Positions 49,244 to 57,786 of a stretch of 64,000 nt of DNA are shown here, one piece after another. This DNA comes from JBBWZH01 sp035544115 (GTDB lineage Bacteria > Actinomycetota > Actinomycetes > Mycobacteriales > CADCTP01). How positions within the stretch are numbered: the stretch's first letter is position 1; each line of letters starts with the position of its first letter. The stretch covers positions 5,580,001 to 5,644,000 of the forward strand of contig OY970235.1 of assembly GCA_963714145.1 (NCBI GenBank), given 5' to 3'. The translations under genes were made by a program, and so were the position numbers. A model generated the notes under the pieces. That model was not told the origin of the DNA. It did not search any database and was given only the letters and a program-made list of their open reading frames with translations.

Positions 49244-50269
49244 TCAGCAGCTCGGGACGGGCTGGCCGGCCTTCAGCGCCTTGAGCGCGACCACGGCCTC
49301 GTGCAGCGTGCCGACCTTGATCAGCTGGAGCCCGGCCGGCGGGCGGGCCAGCGCGTCCGCGCAGTTGTCCTTGGGAACCAGGAAGACGACCGCGCCCTTG
49401 TCCCGGGCGCCGATCATCTTCAGCTGGATGCCGCCGATCGGGCCGACCGAGCCGTCCCGGTCGATGGTCCCGGTGCCGGCGATGAACTTGCCCCCGGTCA
49501 GCTCGTCCGGGCCGACCTTCTCCATGATCCCGAGCGCGAACATCAGCCCGGCGGACGGGCCGCCGATGCTCTCGTCCAGCTGGATCTTGACCTGGAACGG
49601 CGCCTTGCGCCGCAGGGTGAGCACGACGCCGACGGCGGCACCCTTGCGGTCGGTGGGCTTGGTGGTGACGATCTTCGTGCTGCCGGGCTTGCCGGCCCGG
49701 CTGTAGCCGACGGTCACCTCGGTGCCGGGGGCCAGCGCCACCAGCACGTTGCTGACGTCCTCGTAGCCGCGCACCGGCTTGCCTTCGATCGAGGTGACGA
49801 CGTCCTTCTCGGCCAGCTTGCCGGTGGACGGCGAGCCCTTGGGCACGGACTGGATGACCACCTGCTGCGGGTACCCCAGCTCGCCGAGGGCGGCGAACTC
49901 GGCGGTGTCCTGCGAGTCCACGAACTGCTGGGTGGTCTCCTGGTCGACCTCCTGGTCGGACTTGCCGGGCGGGTAGATCTCCTCCCGCGGCACCACCGAG
50001 GCGCGCCGGTCGAGCCAGGCGCGGAAGGCGGTGAACAGGTCCAGCCGGTCGCGGACGCCGACGGTGGTCAGGTTCAGGTGCCCGTTGGATTTGCGCTCGG
50101 TCTGGCCGGCGATCTGGATGATCTCCTTGCCGCCGGTGTCGTTGCCGAGCGTGTCCAGCGTCGGGCCGGGGCCGAGGGCCACGTACGGCACCGGCAGCTG
50201 CGAGCCACCGACGCCCAGGAGCAGTAGCAGCACTCCGGCCGTGATCATCGTCACGACCCGCCGGCTCAT
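49244..50269 (-). CDS. YlbL-type membrane PDZ/Lon-like serine protease
   Basis: A 341-aa protein with an N-terminal transmembrane anchor (MITAGVLLLLLGVGGS), a PDZ domain (~125-205, including VPKGSPSTGKLAEKDVVTSI), and a C-terminal Lon-type protease domain. The catalytic Ser is in ESIGGPSAGLMFALGI and the Lys in IQLKMIGARDKGAVVF. Homologous to Rv3194c and YlbL. It degrades or processes membrane/exported proteins on the outer face. Confidence 0.92.
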   Translation of the reverse strand: MSRRVVTMITAGVLLLLLGVGGSQLPVPYVALGPGPTLDTLGNDTGGKEIIQIAGQTERKSNGHLNLTTVGVRDRLDLFTAFRAWLDRRASVVPREEIYPPGKSDQEVDQETTQQFVDSQDTAEFAALGELGYPQQVVIQSVPKGSPSTGKLAEKDVVTSIEGKPVRGYEDVSNVLVALAPGTEVTVGYSRAGKPGSTKIVTTKPTDRKGAAVGVVLTLRRKAPFQVKIQLDESIGGPSAGLMFALGIMEKVGPDELTGGKFIAGTGTIDRDGSVGPIGGIQLKMIGARDKGAVVFLVPKDNCADALARPPAGLQLIKVGTLHEAVVALKALKAGQPVPSC

Positions 50270-50338
50270 GCCCGCCCCACCCGCATCGACATGCGGCCAC
50301 CCTAACCGGCGCGGCTCGCGGCCACCGGCTCGGGCGGG

Positions 50339-50521
50339 CTACCGGGAGCCGCGGCGCGGCTGCTGCTGGCGACTCTTCTCCAGCGCGGCGACGAACCGGT
50401 GATGCGCCTCGACGCTGTCGACCGGGTCGGCCGGGCCGCGGGCCCGACCGGCCCAGGCAGCCCACGCGACGGCCGCGATCAGGGCCACGAACGGGATCGC
50501 GAGCCAGACCAGCGGAGTCAC
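50339..50521 (-). CDS. Small membrane protein, about 60 aa
   Basis: A GTG-started ORF with one hydrophobic helix (LVWLAIPFVALIAAVAWAAWAG) followed by a basic/polar tail (ALEKSRQQQPRRGSR). It has typical actinobacterial codon bias and a plausible position between the YlbL and SDR genes, but no ribosome site stands out. Function unknown. Confidence 0.6.
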   Translation of the reverse strand: MTPLVWLAIPFVALIAAVAWAAWAGRARGPADPVDSVEAHHRFVAALEKSRQQQPRRGSR

Positions 50522-50660
50522 CCAACAACGGTACGTCGGAACGCGGCGCGGCGCAGTGCCGGCCCGGCAACCATCTGTCCACAGTGGCCGGAACAGCCGG
50601 GGTGCAACCGACCCCGCACCGGCCGGCAACCATCCGGCCGGCACCGGCCAGGCCGCCGGA

Positions 50661-51788
50661 TCAGCCGCGACCGCGCCGGCGGCGGGCCCGCCGGAGCAGG
50701 GCGGCGGTGCCGACCAGGGCGACCGCGGCGCCCGCGGCGGCGGTCGCGGTGCGCGCGTCCAGCCGGGCCGGCCGGGACCGCTCCCGCTCGGCCAGGTCGG
50801 CCAGGTGCGCCCGGACCGCGTCGGCGTTCGTGTACCGCGGCGCCCAGCCGGCGGACCGCAGCCGGCCGGTGTCGACCACCCACGGGTGCACCAGGTAGGC
50901 CAGCTCGCTCGGCGGCGCCGGGGTGAGGCCGAGCCGGTGCAGCCGCTCGGCGGTGCCCACCGCCACCCGCTCCGGCAGTTCCAGCCCGCGCCGGCCGCTG
51001 ACCTGCTCCAGCTCGGCCGCGTCCAGCCAGCCGTCCGAGCCGACGTTGACCTCGCCGTCCAGTTCGCCGAGCGCGGCCAACTCGATCGCGGCGGCCAGGT
51101 CGGCGACGTGACAGAACTGCCAGTGCCCGGCGTTGCCGCGGATGCGCAGCAGCAGCCGCTCGCCGAGCAGCGCCGCCAGCGGCTCCCGGTCACCCGCGCC
51201 GAGTACCACCGCCGGCCGCAGCACGGTCACCGCGAGGCCGCGGTGGGAGCGCCGGGCCTTCGCGGCGATCCGCTCGACCTCGAGCAGGTCGCCGACCGCG
51301 CTGGCCTCCGGCACCGCCCGCAGCGGGGAGCCGTCCGGCAGCGGCACCGGGTTGTCCGGCCGGGCGCCGTACACCATCGCGCTGGTGATCAGCACCACCC
51401 GGCGCACCCCGGCCGCGAACGCCGCGGTGAGCACGGTCTGCGCGGCCCGCGTGTTGCGTTGCCGCTGCCCGGCCCGGTCCTTGTCCGGGCGCAGGTCGAC
51501 GGCGAGGTGGACGACCGCGCTGACCCCCTCGAACGCCGCCGCCAGCCGCGGGTCGACCACGTCCACCTGGCGCCAGCTCACGTCCGCCCGGCCGGCCGGG
51601 ACGGGTTCCGGCGCGGCGACGGTGCGGTCGACCCCGATCACGCCGCGCAGCCGCGGCGAGGCGGCGAGCACGGCCAGCACGGCGGCGCCCAGATCCGACC
51701 CGGCGCCGGTGACCGCGATTACCGCGCCGGCCGGCTGGCCGGTGCCGCCGGCACCGGCGGTTCGCCCAGGGCGTACGGCTCGGGGCAC
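50661..51788 (-). CDS. NAD-dependent epimerase/dehydratase (extended SDR)
   Basis: About 375 aa. The Rossmann start VIAVTGAGSDLGAAVL carries the GxGxxxG nucleotide motif. The active-site YxxxK tyrosine region is ITSAMVYGARPDNPVPL, a common variant, and HVADLAAAI follows in the C-terminal domain. A C-terminal hydrophobic helix ends in a poly-Arg tail (RRARRRRGRG), suggesting membrane association. The start GTG at 51788 was chosen because GGGGAGG lies just upstream. Substrate unknown. Confidence 0.8.
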   Translation of the reverse strand: MPRAVRPGRTAGAGGTGQPAGAVIAVTGAGSDLGAAVLAVLAASPRLRGVIGVDRTVAAPEPVPAGRADVSWRQVDVVDPRLAAAFEGVSAVVHLAVDLRPDKDRAGQRQRNTRAAQTVLTAAFAAGVRRVVLITSAMVYGARPDNPVPLPDGSPLRAVPEASAVGDLLEVERIAAKARRSHRGLAVTVLRPAVVLGAGDREPLAALLGERLLLRIRGNAGHWQFCHVADLAAAIELAALGELDGEVNVGSDGWLDAAELEQVSGRRGLELPERVAVGTAERLHRLGLTPAPPSELAYLVHPWVVDTGRLRSAGWAPRYTNADAVRAHLADLAERERSRPARLDARTATAAAGAAVALVGTAALLRRARRRRGRG

Positions 51789-51850
51789 TCCGACCTCCCC
51801 TCGCACGTCAGGTCTACCGTGGACAGCATGACAGCGACCGGCCGCCCGCG

Positions 51851-53128
51851 ATGACGGACGTCCCGTTCGGATTCGGGCCGCACGACCGCGAACCGGACGA
51901 CAAAGGCAGCGGCAACGAGCCGAATTTCGGCGCCGGGTTCGACCCCGCCGCGTTCGGATTCCCCGCCAACCTGCCGCCGGAACTGGCCGGCAAGGTGCCG
52001 CTGTTCGCGGAGCTGCAGAAGCTGCTGTCCTGGCAGGGCGGCCCGGTCAACTGGGATCTGGCCCGCCAGCTCGCGGTCTCCCAACTCGCCGGCGGGCACC
52101 GCGCGCCGACGCCCGGTGAGCGCACCCAGGTGGCCGAGGCGGTCCGGCTGGCCGACCTCTGGCTCGACCCGGCCACCACGCTGCCGTCCGGGGTGACCTC
52201 GGTGCAGTCCTGGTCCCGGGTGGAGTGGGTGGAGAAGACGCTGCCGGTCTGGTCGGCGCTGTGCGACCCGGTGGCCAGCCGGGTGGTCGCGGCGATGGGC
52301 CGGGTGGTGCCAGAGGAGGCGGCCGCGCAGGCCGGCCCGCTACTGGGCATGCTGGCACCGGTCGGCGGCATGATGTTCGGCGCCCAGGTCGGCCAGGGGC
52401 TGGCCAGCCTGGCCGGCGAGGTCGTCTCGAGTACCGACATCGGCCTGCCGCTGGGCCCGGCCGGGCTGGCCGCGCTGGTGCCGGAGAACGTCGCCGACTT
52501 CGGCCGCGGCCTGGAACGGCCGGACGAGGAGGTGCGGCTGTTCCTCGCCCTGCGCGAGGCCGCGCACCACCGCCTGTACGGGCACGTGCCGTGGCTGCGC
52601 CAGCGCGTGCTGGACGCGGTCGACGCGTACGCCCGCGGTATCGAGGTGGATACCGCGGCGATCGAGCGGGCGATGTCCGAAGTAGACCCGGAGAACCCGG
52701 AGAGCGTGCAGCGGGCGCTGCAGGGCGGCATGTTCGAGCCGCAGACCACCCCGGAGCAGCAGGTCGCGCTGGCCCGGCTGGAGACCCTGCTCGCGCTCGT
52801 CGAGGGCTGGGTGGACGAGGTGGCCGGGGCCGCGGCGGCCGATCGGCTGCCCGGCGCGGCCGCGCTGCGCGAAACGCTGCGCCGGCGCCGGGCCAGCGGT
52901 GGGCCGGCCGAGGAGACGTTCGCCACCCTGGTCGGGCTGGAACTGCGGCCGCGCCGGCTGCGGGAGGCCGCCGCGCTCTGGCGCGCGGTGGCGGACAAGC
53001 GCGGCATCGCCGGCCGGGACGAGATCTGGCAACACCCGGACCTGCTGCCCGACGCCTCCGACCTGGACGACCCGGCCGCCTTCGTCCGCCGTGGGGACGA
53101 GCCGGACAGCAACATCGGCGACCTGTAG
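51851..53128 (+). CDS. Zinc-dependent metalloprotease family protein (DUF2342)
   Basis: A 425-aa protein of the DUF2342 family (Rv3195-like), annotated as zinc-dependent metalloprotease. The motif LREAAHHRLYGHVPWLRQ contains the candidate zinc histidines. The N-terminal FGFPANLPPELAGKVPLF is unstructured, and a glycine-rich hydrophobic central helix (GMLAPVGGMMFGAQVGQG) may touch the membrane. It belongs to the conserved UPF0182/YlbL/DUF2342 block. Confidence 0.88.
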   Translation: MTDVPFGFGPHDREPDDKGSGNEPNFGAGFDPAAFGFPANLPPELAGKVPLFAELQKLLSWQGGPVNWDLARQLAVSQLAGGHRAPTPGERTQVAEAVRLADLWLDPATTLPSGVTSVQSWSRVEWVEKTLPVWSALCDPVASRVVAAMGRVVPEEAAAQAGPLLGMLAPVGGMMFGAQVGQGLASLAGEVVSSTDIGLPLGPAGLAALVPENVADFGRGLERPDEEVRLFLALREAAHHRLYGHVPWLRQRVLDAVDAYARGIEVDTAAIERAMSEVDPENPESVQRALQGGMFEPQTTPEQQVALARLETLLALVEGWVDEVAGAAAADRLPGAAALRETLRRRRASGGPAEETFATLVGLELRPRRLREAAALWRAVADKRGIAGRDEIWQHPDLLPDASDLDDPAAFVRRGDEPDSNIGDL

Positions 53129-53168
53129 CCGGCTGCCCCGGGTCACCGCCGGCTGGGTCCCCTGGGGG

Positions 53169-53486
53169 TTCGCTCCGGCCGGCCGCTAAGTCGACGCCTT
53201 CCCGTCGCGACGCGCTGGGCGCGTCACGCCGGTCCAGGCGCCGCCGCGGCCGACCTGCACTCACTACGTCTCCTGGTTCGCTCCGGCCGGCCGCTAAGTC
53301 GACGCCTTCCCGTCGCGACGCGCTGGGCGCGTCACGCCGGTCCAGGCGCCGCCGCGGCCGACCTGCACTCACTACGTCTCCTGGTTCGCTCCGGCCGGCC
53401 GCTAAGTCGACGCCTTCCCGTCGCGACGCGCTGGGCGCGTCACGCCGGTCCAGGCGCCGCCGCGGCCGACCTGCGCTCACTGGCTA
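53169..53486. repeat. Three tandem copies of a 108-bp unit in intergenic DNA
   Basis: Copies start at 53169, 53277 and 53385 with an exact 108-base period; the third is nearly full length. The copies are almost identical. Each contains a short hairpin GACGCG-CTGGG-CGCGTC. The unit is a multiple of three, so spurious ORFs run through it on both strands. It lies between the DUF2342 and enoyl-CoA hydratase genes, so it may act as repeated attenuator hairpins or be a mobile-type minisatellite. Confidence 0.9.
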
Positions 53487-53496
53487 GCCTGCCGGT

Positions 53497-54282
53497 ATGG
53501 GGCCGCTACGGATTGATCGGGACGGCGACGGCGTCGCGCTGCTCACGCTCGACCTGCCGGCCCGCCGCAACGCGATGACCGAGGAGCTGACCGCGGCCTG
53601 GGCTGCGGCGATGCCGGAGCTGGCCGCGGACGACTCGGTGCGCTGCGTGGTGGTCACCGGGGCCGGCGCGGCGTTCTCGGCCGGCGGCGACCTGTCCTGG
53701 ATCGAGCAGGGCGGCACGCTCGACGTACCCGCGCTGCGGGACCGGATGCTGCCGTTCTACCGCACCTGGCTGGCCATCCGGGACCTGCCGGTGCCGACGA
53801 TCGCCGCGCTGAACGGGGCCGCGGTCGGCGCCGGGGCCGCGCTCGCGCTGGCCTGCGACCTGCGCTACGCCACGCCCGAGGCCAGGCTCTCGGTCCCGTT
53901 CACCGCGCTCGGCCTGCACGCCGGGATGGCCACCACCTGGCTGCTGCCCGAGGTCGCCGGCCTCGCGGTGGCCCGCGAACTGCTGTTCACCGGGCGCGCG
54001 GTGGCCGGCACCGAGGCGGTCACCCTGGGCCTGGTGAACCGGCTCTTCCCGGCCGAGACTTTCCTGGACGACGTGCTCGCGGTGGCCCGGCAGGTGGCCA
54101 GCCGGGCGCCGCTGGCCACCCGGCTGACCAAGGTGGCGCTGGCCGGCGGCGGCCCGGCGTCGCTGTCGGCGGCGCTGGCCTGGGAGTCGGTGGCGCAGCC
54201 GGTCACGATGGTGACCGAGGACCTGCGGGAGGGCCTGCAGGCCCAGCGGGAACGCCGGGCACCCCGGTTCACCGGCCGCTGA
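53497..54282 (+). CDS. Enoyl-CoA hydratase/isomerase (crotonase) family protein
   Basis: A 261-aa crotonase-fold protein with AFSAGGDLSWI (oxyanion-hole region) and ALNGAAVGAGAALALACDLRYA, the signature of the family. The second half contains LGLVNRLFPAE and TKVALAGG. The usual two catalytic glutamates of true enoyl-CoA hydratases are not evident at their expected positions (GAGAAL and GLHAG), so it may act on a different acyl-CoA or have another reaction. ATG start 10 bases after the 108-bp repeats end. Confidence 0.8.
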   Translation: MGPLRIDRDGDGVALLTLDLPARRNAMTEELTAAWAAAMPELAADDSVRCVVVTGAGAAFSAGGDLSWIEQGGTLDVPALRDRMLPFYRTWLAIRDLPVPTIAALNGAAVGAGAALALACDLRYATPEARLSVPFTALGLHAGMATTWLLPEVAGLAVARELLFTGRAVAGTEAVTLGLVNRLFPAETFLDDVLAVARQVASRAPLATRLTKVALAGGGPASLSAALAWESVAQPVTMVTEDLREGLQAQRERRAPRFTGR

Positions 54283-54663
54283 CGACCCGGTGCCGCCGGA
54301 TGGCCGGACGAACCGAGCCGATCGGCCCGAAAGTGCACGTAGCCCCCGGTCCCGCCGTCCAGGCCGCTCGCCTTCCCCTAACGAGCGGTCCGTCCGGGTG
54401 GAGGCCGGGGGCTCCGTCGACACAGACGCTAGGGCTGGCCGGCAAGGTCCGTCAACGACGATCTTCACAGCCTGTGGATAACTCTGTGGATGATGTGGGG
54501 ACGCTGCGGGGTGTCGCTGTGGAGGGGCCGGGGACAGCATGTGGATGCACGGTCGGTAATCATCACCGGCAGTTCGTTGACCTGCGGTAACCCTGTCCAC
54601 CGGTTGTGGAGCAGAAAAAGTTGGGTCCACCGCAGCGGCTCTCGGCGGGCTACCGTGCCAACC
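54283..54663. other. Intergenic region rich in DnaA-box-like sequences
   Basis: About 380 bases without a convincing gene. It contains repeated TGTGGAT motifs (described separately) and an AT-richer segment around 54590-54620 in front of the metallopeptidase gene. Confidence 0.5.
54473..54493. promoter_or_regulatory. Pair of DnaA-box-like sequences
   Basis: TGTGGATAA (54473-54481) matches the reverse of the DnaA box TTATCCACA exactly, and TGTGGATGA (54485-54493) differs at one base. A related TGTGGATGC follows at 54540. A pair of DnaA sites in a promoter region could link the downstream genes to replication, or titrate DnaA. Confidence 0.45.
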
Positions 54664-55236
54664 GTGGCGAGCATGCCGTCCGATGCGGGTGCCGCGCGCG
54701 CTGTGGAGGTTCGTCGCAGCGCGCGGCGGCGGCGCACCGTGTCCGCGTACCGGGATGGTGACCGGACCGTGGTGCTGATCCCGGCCCGGTTCAGCAAGGC
54801 CGAGGAACGGCGCTGGGTGGCCGAGATGCTGGAGCGGTTGGCCGCCCGCGACCTGCGCCGATTGCGCGGCCCGCGACGCAGCGACGCAGCGCTGCTGGCC
54901 CGGGCCCGGCAACTGTCGGCAACGGTGCTGTCCGGCCAGGTGCGGCCGGGCAGCGTCCGCTGGGTGTCCAACATGTCCACCCGATGGGGCTCGTGTACGC
55001 CGTCGGACGGGAGTATCCGAGTATCCGCCCGGTTGCGCGAGATGCCGACCTGGGTGCTCGATTATGTGCTGGTGCACGAGTTGGCCCACTTACAGGTGCC
55101 CGGCCACGGGCCGGACTTCTGGGAACTGGTCCAGCGGTATCCGCGCGCCGACCGCGCCCGCGGCTACCTGGAGGGCGTCGCCGCCGCCGCCCACCTCGAA
55201 CTCGAGGACGACCTCCCGGACGCCCCGGATGACTGA
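54664..55236 (+). CDS. YgjP/M48-like zinc metallopeptidase (DUF45)
   Basis: A 190-aa protein with the DUF45/YgjP pattern: RWVSNMSTRWGSCTPSDGSI, then the zinc motif HELAHLQVPGHGPDFWELV. The start is GTG at 54664; no ribosome site is clear. It overlaps the next gene by a few bases. Cytoplasmic metallopeptidase-like protein of unknown substrate. Confidence 0.85.
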   Translation: MASMPSDAGAARAVEVRRSARRRRTVSAYRDGDRTVVLIPARFSKAEERRWVAEMLERLAARDLRRLRGPRRSDAALLARARQLSATVLSGQVRPGSVRWVSNMSTRWGSCTPSDGSIRVSARLREMPTWVLDYVLVHELAHLQVPGHGPDFWELVQRYPRADRARGYLEGVAAAAHLELEDDLPDAPDD

Positions 55237-55915
55237 CCAGGCGGCCGGGGCGGGCCGGCGGGCGGTGGCGCTGCTGCTCGGCGGCGAACCGGCGGTCGGC
55301 GGCTGCCCGCCCGGCGTCGCGGCCGGCGACTTCGCCCGGGCGCTGGCCGAGGACGTGGCCGACCTGCTCACCGAACTGCCCGGTCTGGATCCGGTGGTCG
55401 GCTTCACCCCGGTGCATCGGGAGGTGGCCGAGGCGATCACCTGGCCCGGCACCCGACTGCTGCCGCTGGCCGCGGACGCCGGCCCACTGGCGCTGCTGGC
55501 CGCGCTGCACGACCTCGGCTACCAGCAGGCCGCCGTGCTGGCCGCGGATGTGCCGGACCTGCCGGGGCTGCTGATCGCCAAGGTGTTCAGCGGGCTGGCC
55601 GGCGCGGTGGTCGGGGTGGTGCCGGCACTGCCCGCCGGCCGCCCGGACCTGGCACCGCTGGCCCGCGGCGCCGGGCGGCCCGGCGGCCTGGCCGTCCTGG
55701 GCTGCCGGCTGCCGGCGCCGACCTGGCTCACCGCCGACCGCACCGATCTGGACGCGCCGGACGCGGTGGCCCGACTGCGCGCCGCCGCCCCGCACCACCG
55801 CGACCTGGTCGTCACGCCCGCCTGGCGCCGGCTGCGGGCGCCCGCCGACCTCGCCGGCCTGGACCCGGGCCTGGAGGGCTGGGAGGCCACCCGGGCGCTG
55901 CTGTCCGGACGCTGA
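55229..55915 (+). CDS. Hypothetical protein, GT-A/DUF2064-like
   Basis: A 228-aa protein overlapping the metallopeptidase stop. The pattern RAVALLLGG, VVGFTPVHREVAE, LAALHDLGYQQAAVLAADVPDLPGLLIAKVF resembles nucleotidyltransferase/glycosyltransferase-A-like DUF2064 proteins, where DVPDLP occupies the usual DxPxL position. Family assignment is tentative. Short alanine/proline-rich C-terminus. Likely co-translated with the upstream gene. Confidence 0.5.
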   Translation: MTDQAAGAGRRAVALLLGGEPAVGGCPPGVAAGDFARALAEDVADLLTELPGLDPVVGFTPVHREVAEAITWPGTRLLPLAADAGPLALLAALHDLGYQQAAVLAADVPDLPGLLIAKVFSGLAGAVVGVVPALPAGRPDLAPLARGAGRPGGLAVLGCRLPAPTWLTADRTDLDAPDAVARLRAAAPHHRDLVVTPAWRRLRAPADLAGLDPGLEGWEATRALLSGR

Positions 55916-56141
55916 CCGCCGGGTCGGACGTCGGCGACACGCCCGGGACACGGGCCACCGCTGATGACTGCCGGTTCGGGCAGTTTCCGACGCTGAAGCG
56001 CGGTATTGGTGCTTCTTGCCCGGGTCGGCACCGGGTTCTCCCGGGGCGCCGCGCAGGTCAGCGGCCAGGCGGCAGGTACGGTGGCTCGACGTGCCTCATT
56101 CGGGTGAGGCCTTGCCGATGGTCGACACAGGGAGGAATGAC

Positions 56142-56294
56142 GTGGCCGAGACCTACAACGGATACTGCGTCAAATGCAAGGAGAAAAGGGACTTCGAGGG
56201 TGAGGTGAACGTCAGCGAGTCCGGCCGGCGCATGGCGAAGGGAAAGTGCCCGGTATGTGGAACGACGATGAACCGGATCCTGGGCAAGGCCTGA
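56142..56294 (+). CDS. DUF5679 zinc-ribbon protein
   Basis: A 50-aa protein highly typical of actinobacterial DUF5679: CVKCKEKRDFEG near the start and CPVCGTTMNRILGKA at the end, giving two CxxC zinc pairs. The GTG at 56142 has GGAGG six bases upstream, which decides the start over the longer reading frame. Function unknown; closed by its own terminator. Confidence 0.9.
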   Translation: MAETYNGYCVKCKEKRDFEGEVNVSESGRRMAKGKCPVCGTTMNRILGKA

Positions 56295-56306
56295 GCAGGC
56301 AACGGT

Positions 56307-56337
56307 GAGGGGTGGCCCGCGCGGCGGGCCGCCCCTC
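56307..56337 (+). terminator. Terminator after the DUF5679 gene
   Basis: 14-bp stem GAGGGGTGGCCCGC/GCGGGCCGCCCCTC (one wobble) with a 3-base loop, followed by GCTGTTTGC. Confidence 0.8.
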
Positions 56338-56383
56338 GCTGTTTGCGCCTCAGGTCGGGCCTGCGCAAGGGGTTAGGCAAATC

Positions 56384-56411
56384 TGTGGATGAAGGTGCGG
56401 CCTGTGGATGG
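56384..56411. promoter_or_regulatory. DnaA-box-like pair upstream of the ThiF-family gene
   Basis: TGTGGATGA (56384-56392) and TGTGGATGG (56403-56411), spaced 19 bases, resemble the pair at 54473-54493. They sit about 90-115 bases before the ThiF-family start codon. Confidence 0.4.
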
Positions 56412-56499
56412 CCGGCGCCGTCTTCGCCACAAACCTGGCAGGCTCGGTAGCGGCCCCGGCGACCGGCCGGTGCCGCCATCCGAGCCGCCGAGGTGTGCT

Positions 56500-57786
56500 G
56501 TGACCGTCCCGTTCGACGCCGAGCCCGACGGCGAGGAGTGGCGGCCGGCGCTGGTCGCTGCCCTCCAGCCGGCCTGGCGCGACCGGGCGTCCGTGCAGTT
56601 CGGCGTCGACCCGGCCCGGGCGGTGGTGGTCGACGGGATCGGCGAACCGGCGGTCCGGCTGCTGCTCGGCCTCGACGGTGCCCGCAGCCGGGCCGAGGTG
56701 CTGGCCGCCGCGGCAGCCGACCGGCTCGACGTGGCCAGGCTGTCCGCCCTGCTCACCGAGCTGCGGCAGGCCGGCGTGCTGACCGACGGCCCGCCGCACG
56801 AGCAGGCCGGCTCACCCCACCTCGACCCGCCGGCCGGCGCTACCGGCAGCCCCTGGGCGGACGGCCGCTCCGGCGGGCTGGGGGTGGCGCTGCCCGACCC
56901 CGGCGACCCGAGCGCCCGGGCGGCCCGGCGGCGGGCCCGGGCCGCCGCCGGGCTGCGGCGCAGCCGGGCGTTGCGGATGGCCGGCCGGCTCGCGCCGGAC
57001 CGCGCCTCGCTGTCCCTGCTGGCCGCCACCCGGGGTGCCCCGGCCAACCATCCGGACGAGGTGCTGCGGGGCCGGCAGGCGGCGGCGATCGTGGTGCACG
57101 GTGGTGGCCGGGTCGGCAGCACGCTGGCCACGCTGCTCGGCGCCGCCGGTGTCGGGCACGTGCACGTGGTCGACCGCGGCCCGGTCCGCCCGGCCGACCT
57201 GGCGCCCGGCGGGCTGATGGTCGGCGACCTGCACCGGTCCCGGGCCGCCGCCGCCGCTGACGCGATCCACCGCAACACCCCCGAGGTGCAGACCGGTCAG
57301 CTCGCCTCGCACCGGATGCCGGACCTGGTGGTGATCGCCACCACCCGCCCGGTCGACTCCGAGTTGGCCGCCGCGCTGCACGGCGCCGGGCTGCCACACC
57401 TGGTCGTCGGCGTCCGGGAGACCACCGCGGTGGTCGGCCCGCTCGTGCTGCCCGGCTGGACGACATGCCTGCGCTGCACCGACCTCTACCGGTCCGACCG
57501 CGACCCGGCCTGGCCGCTGCTCGCCGCGCAGCTGAGCTCGCTGCGCCCGGGTGCGCCCGAGCCGTGCGACGTGCTGCTGGCCACGCTGGCGGCGGCGCTG
57601 GGCGGCCTGCAGTGCCTGGCGTACCTGGACGGCGAGCCCGCCGCCTGCCGGAACGGCACGCTGGAGTTCGCGCTGCCCGGTTGGCGGGTGCGCCGCCGCA
57701 GTTGGCCCCCGCACCGGCGCTGCACCTGCGGCGCGGCGTACCGGGCGGGCGGCGGCGGTCTGGCCCGGGGAGAATGGACGTCGTGA
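56500..57786 (+). CDS. ThiF/E1-like adenylyltransferase family protein
   Basis: A 428-aa protein with a ThiF-like Rossmann core (IVVHGGGRVGSTLATLLGAAG) and zinc cysteines in TTCLRCTDLY and HRRCTCGAAY. The N-terminal ~100 residues are a helical, PqqD-like region (RSRAEVLAAAAADRLDVARL). The GTG has GAGGT upstream. Although similar in outline to the F protein at 13027-15240, its place in a conserved core block (next to the ABC1 kinase gene) argues for a housekeeping role. Its stop overlaps the kinase start (GTGA). Confidence 0.72.
   Translation: MTVPFDAEPDGEEWRPALVAALQPAWRDRASVQFGVDPARAVVVDGIGEPAVRLLLGLDGARSRAEVLAAAAADRLDVARLSALLTELRQAGVLTDGPPHEQAGSPHLDPPAGATGSPWADGRSGGLGVALPDPGDPSARAARRRARAAAGLRRSRALRMAGRLAPDRASLSLLAATRGAPANHPDEVLRGRQAAAIVVHGGGRVGSTLATLLGAAGVGHVHVVDRGPVRPADLAPGGLMVGDLHRSRAAAAADAIHRNTPEVQTGQLASHRMPDLVVIATTRPVDSELAAALHGAGLPHLVVGVRETTAVVGPLVLPGWTTCLRCTDLYRSDRDPAWPLLAAQLSSLRPGAPEPCDVLLATLAAALGGLQCLAYLDGEPAACRNGTLEFALPGWRVRRRSWPPHRRCTCGAAYRAGGGGLARGEWTS

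Noticed and set aside
52047..53480. Minus-strand ORF running through the 108-bp repeats
   Set aside because: It is antisense to the DUF2342 gene and owes its length to in-frame repeats and high GC content.
53169..53486. CRISPR array
   Set aside because: Units are contiguous 108-bp repeats with no unique spacers and no cas genes nearby.
54473..54560. Chromosomal replication origin
   Set aside because: Only two good DnaA-like boxes, and none of the usual dnaA/dnaN neighbours.
56500..57786. ThiF-family gene as part of a RiPP cluster
   Set aside because: It lies in the conserved core block beside the ABC1 kinase gene and has no YcaO or precursor neighbour.
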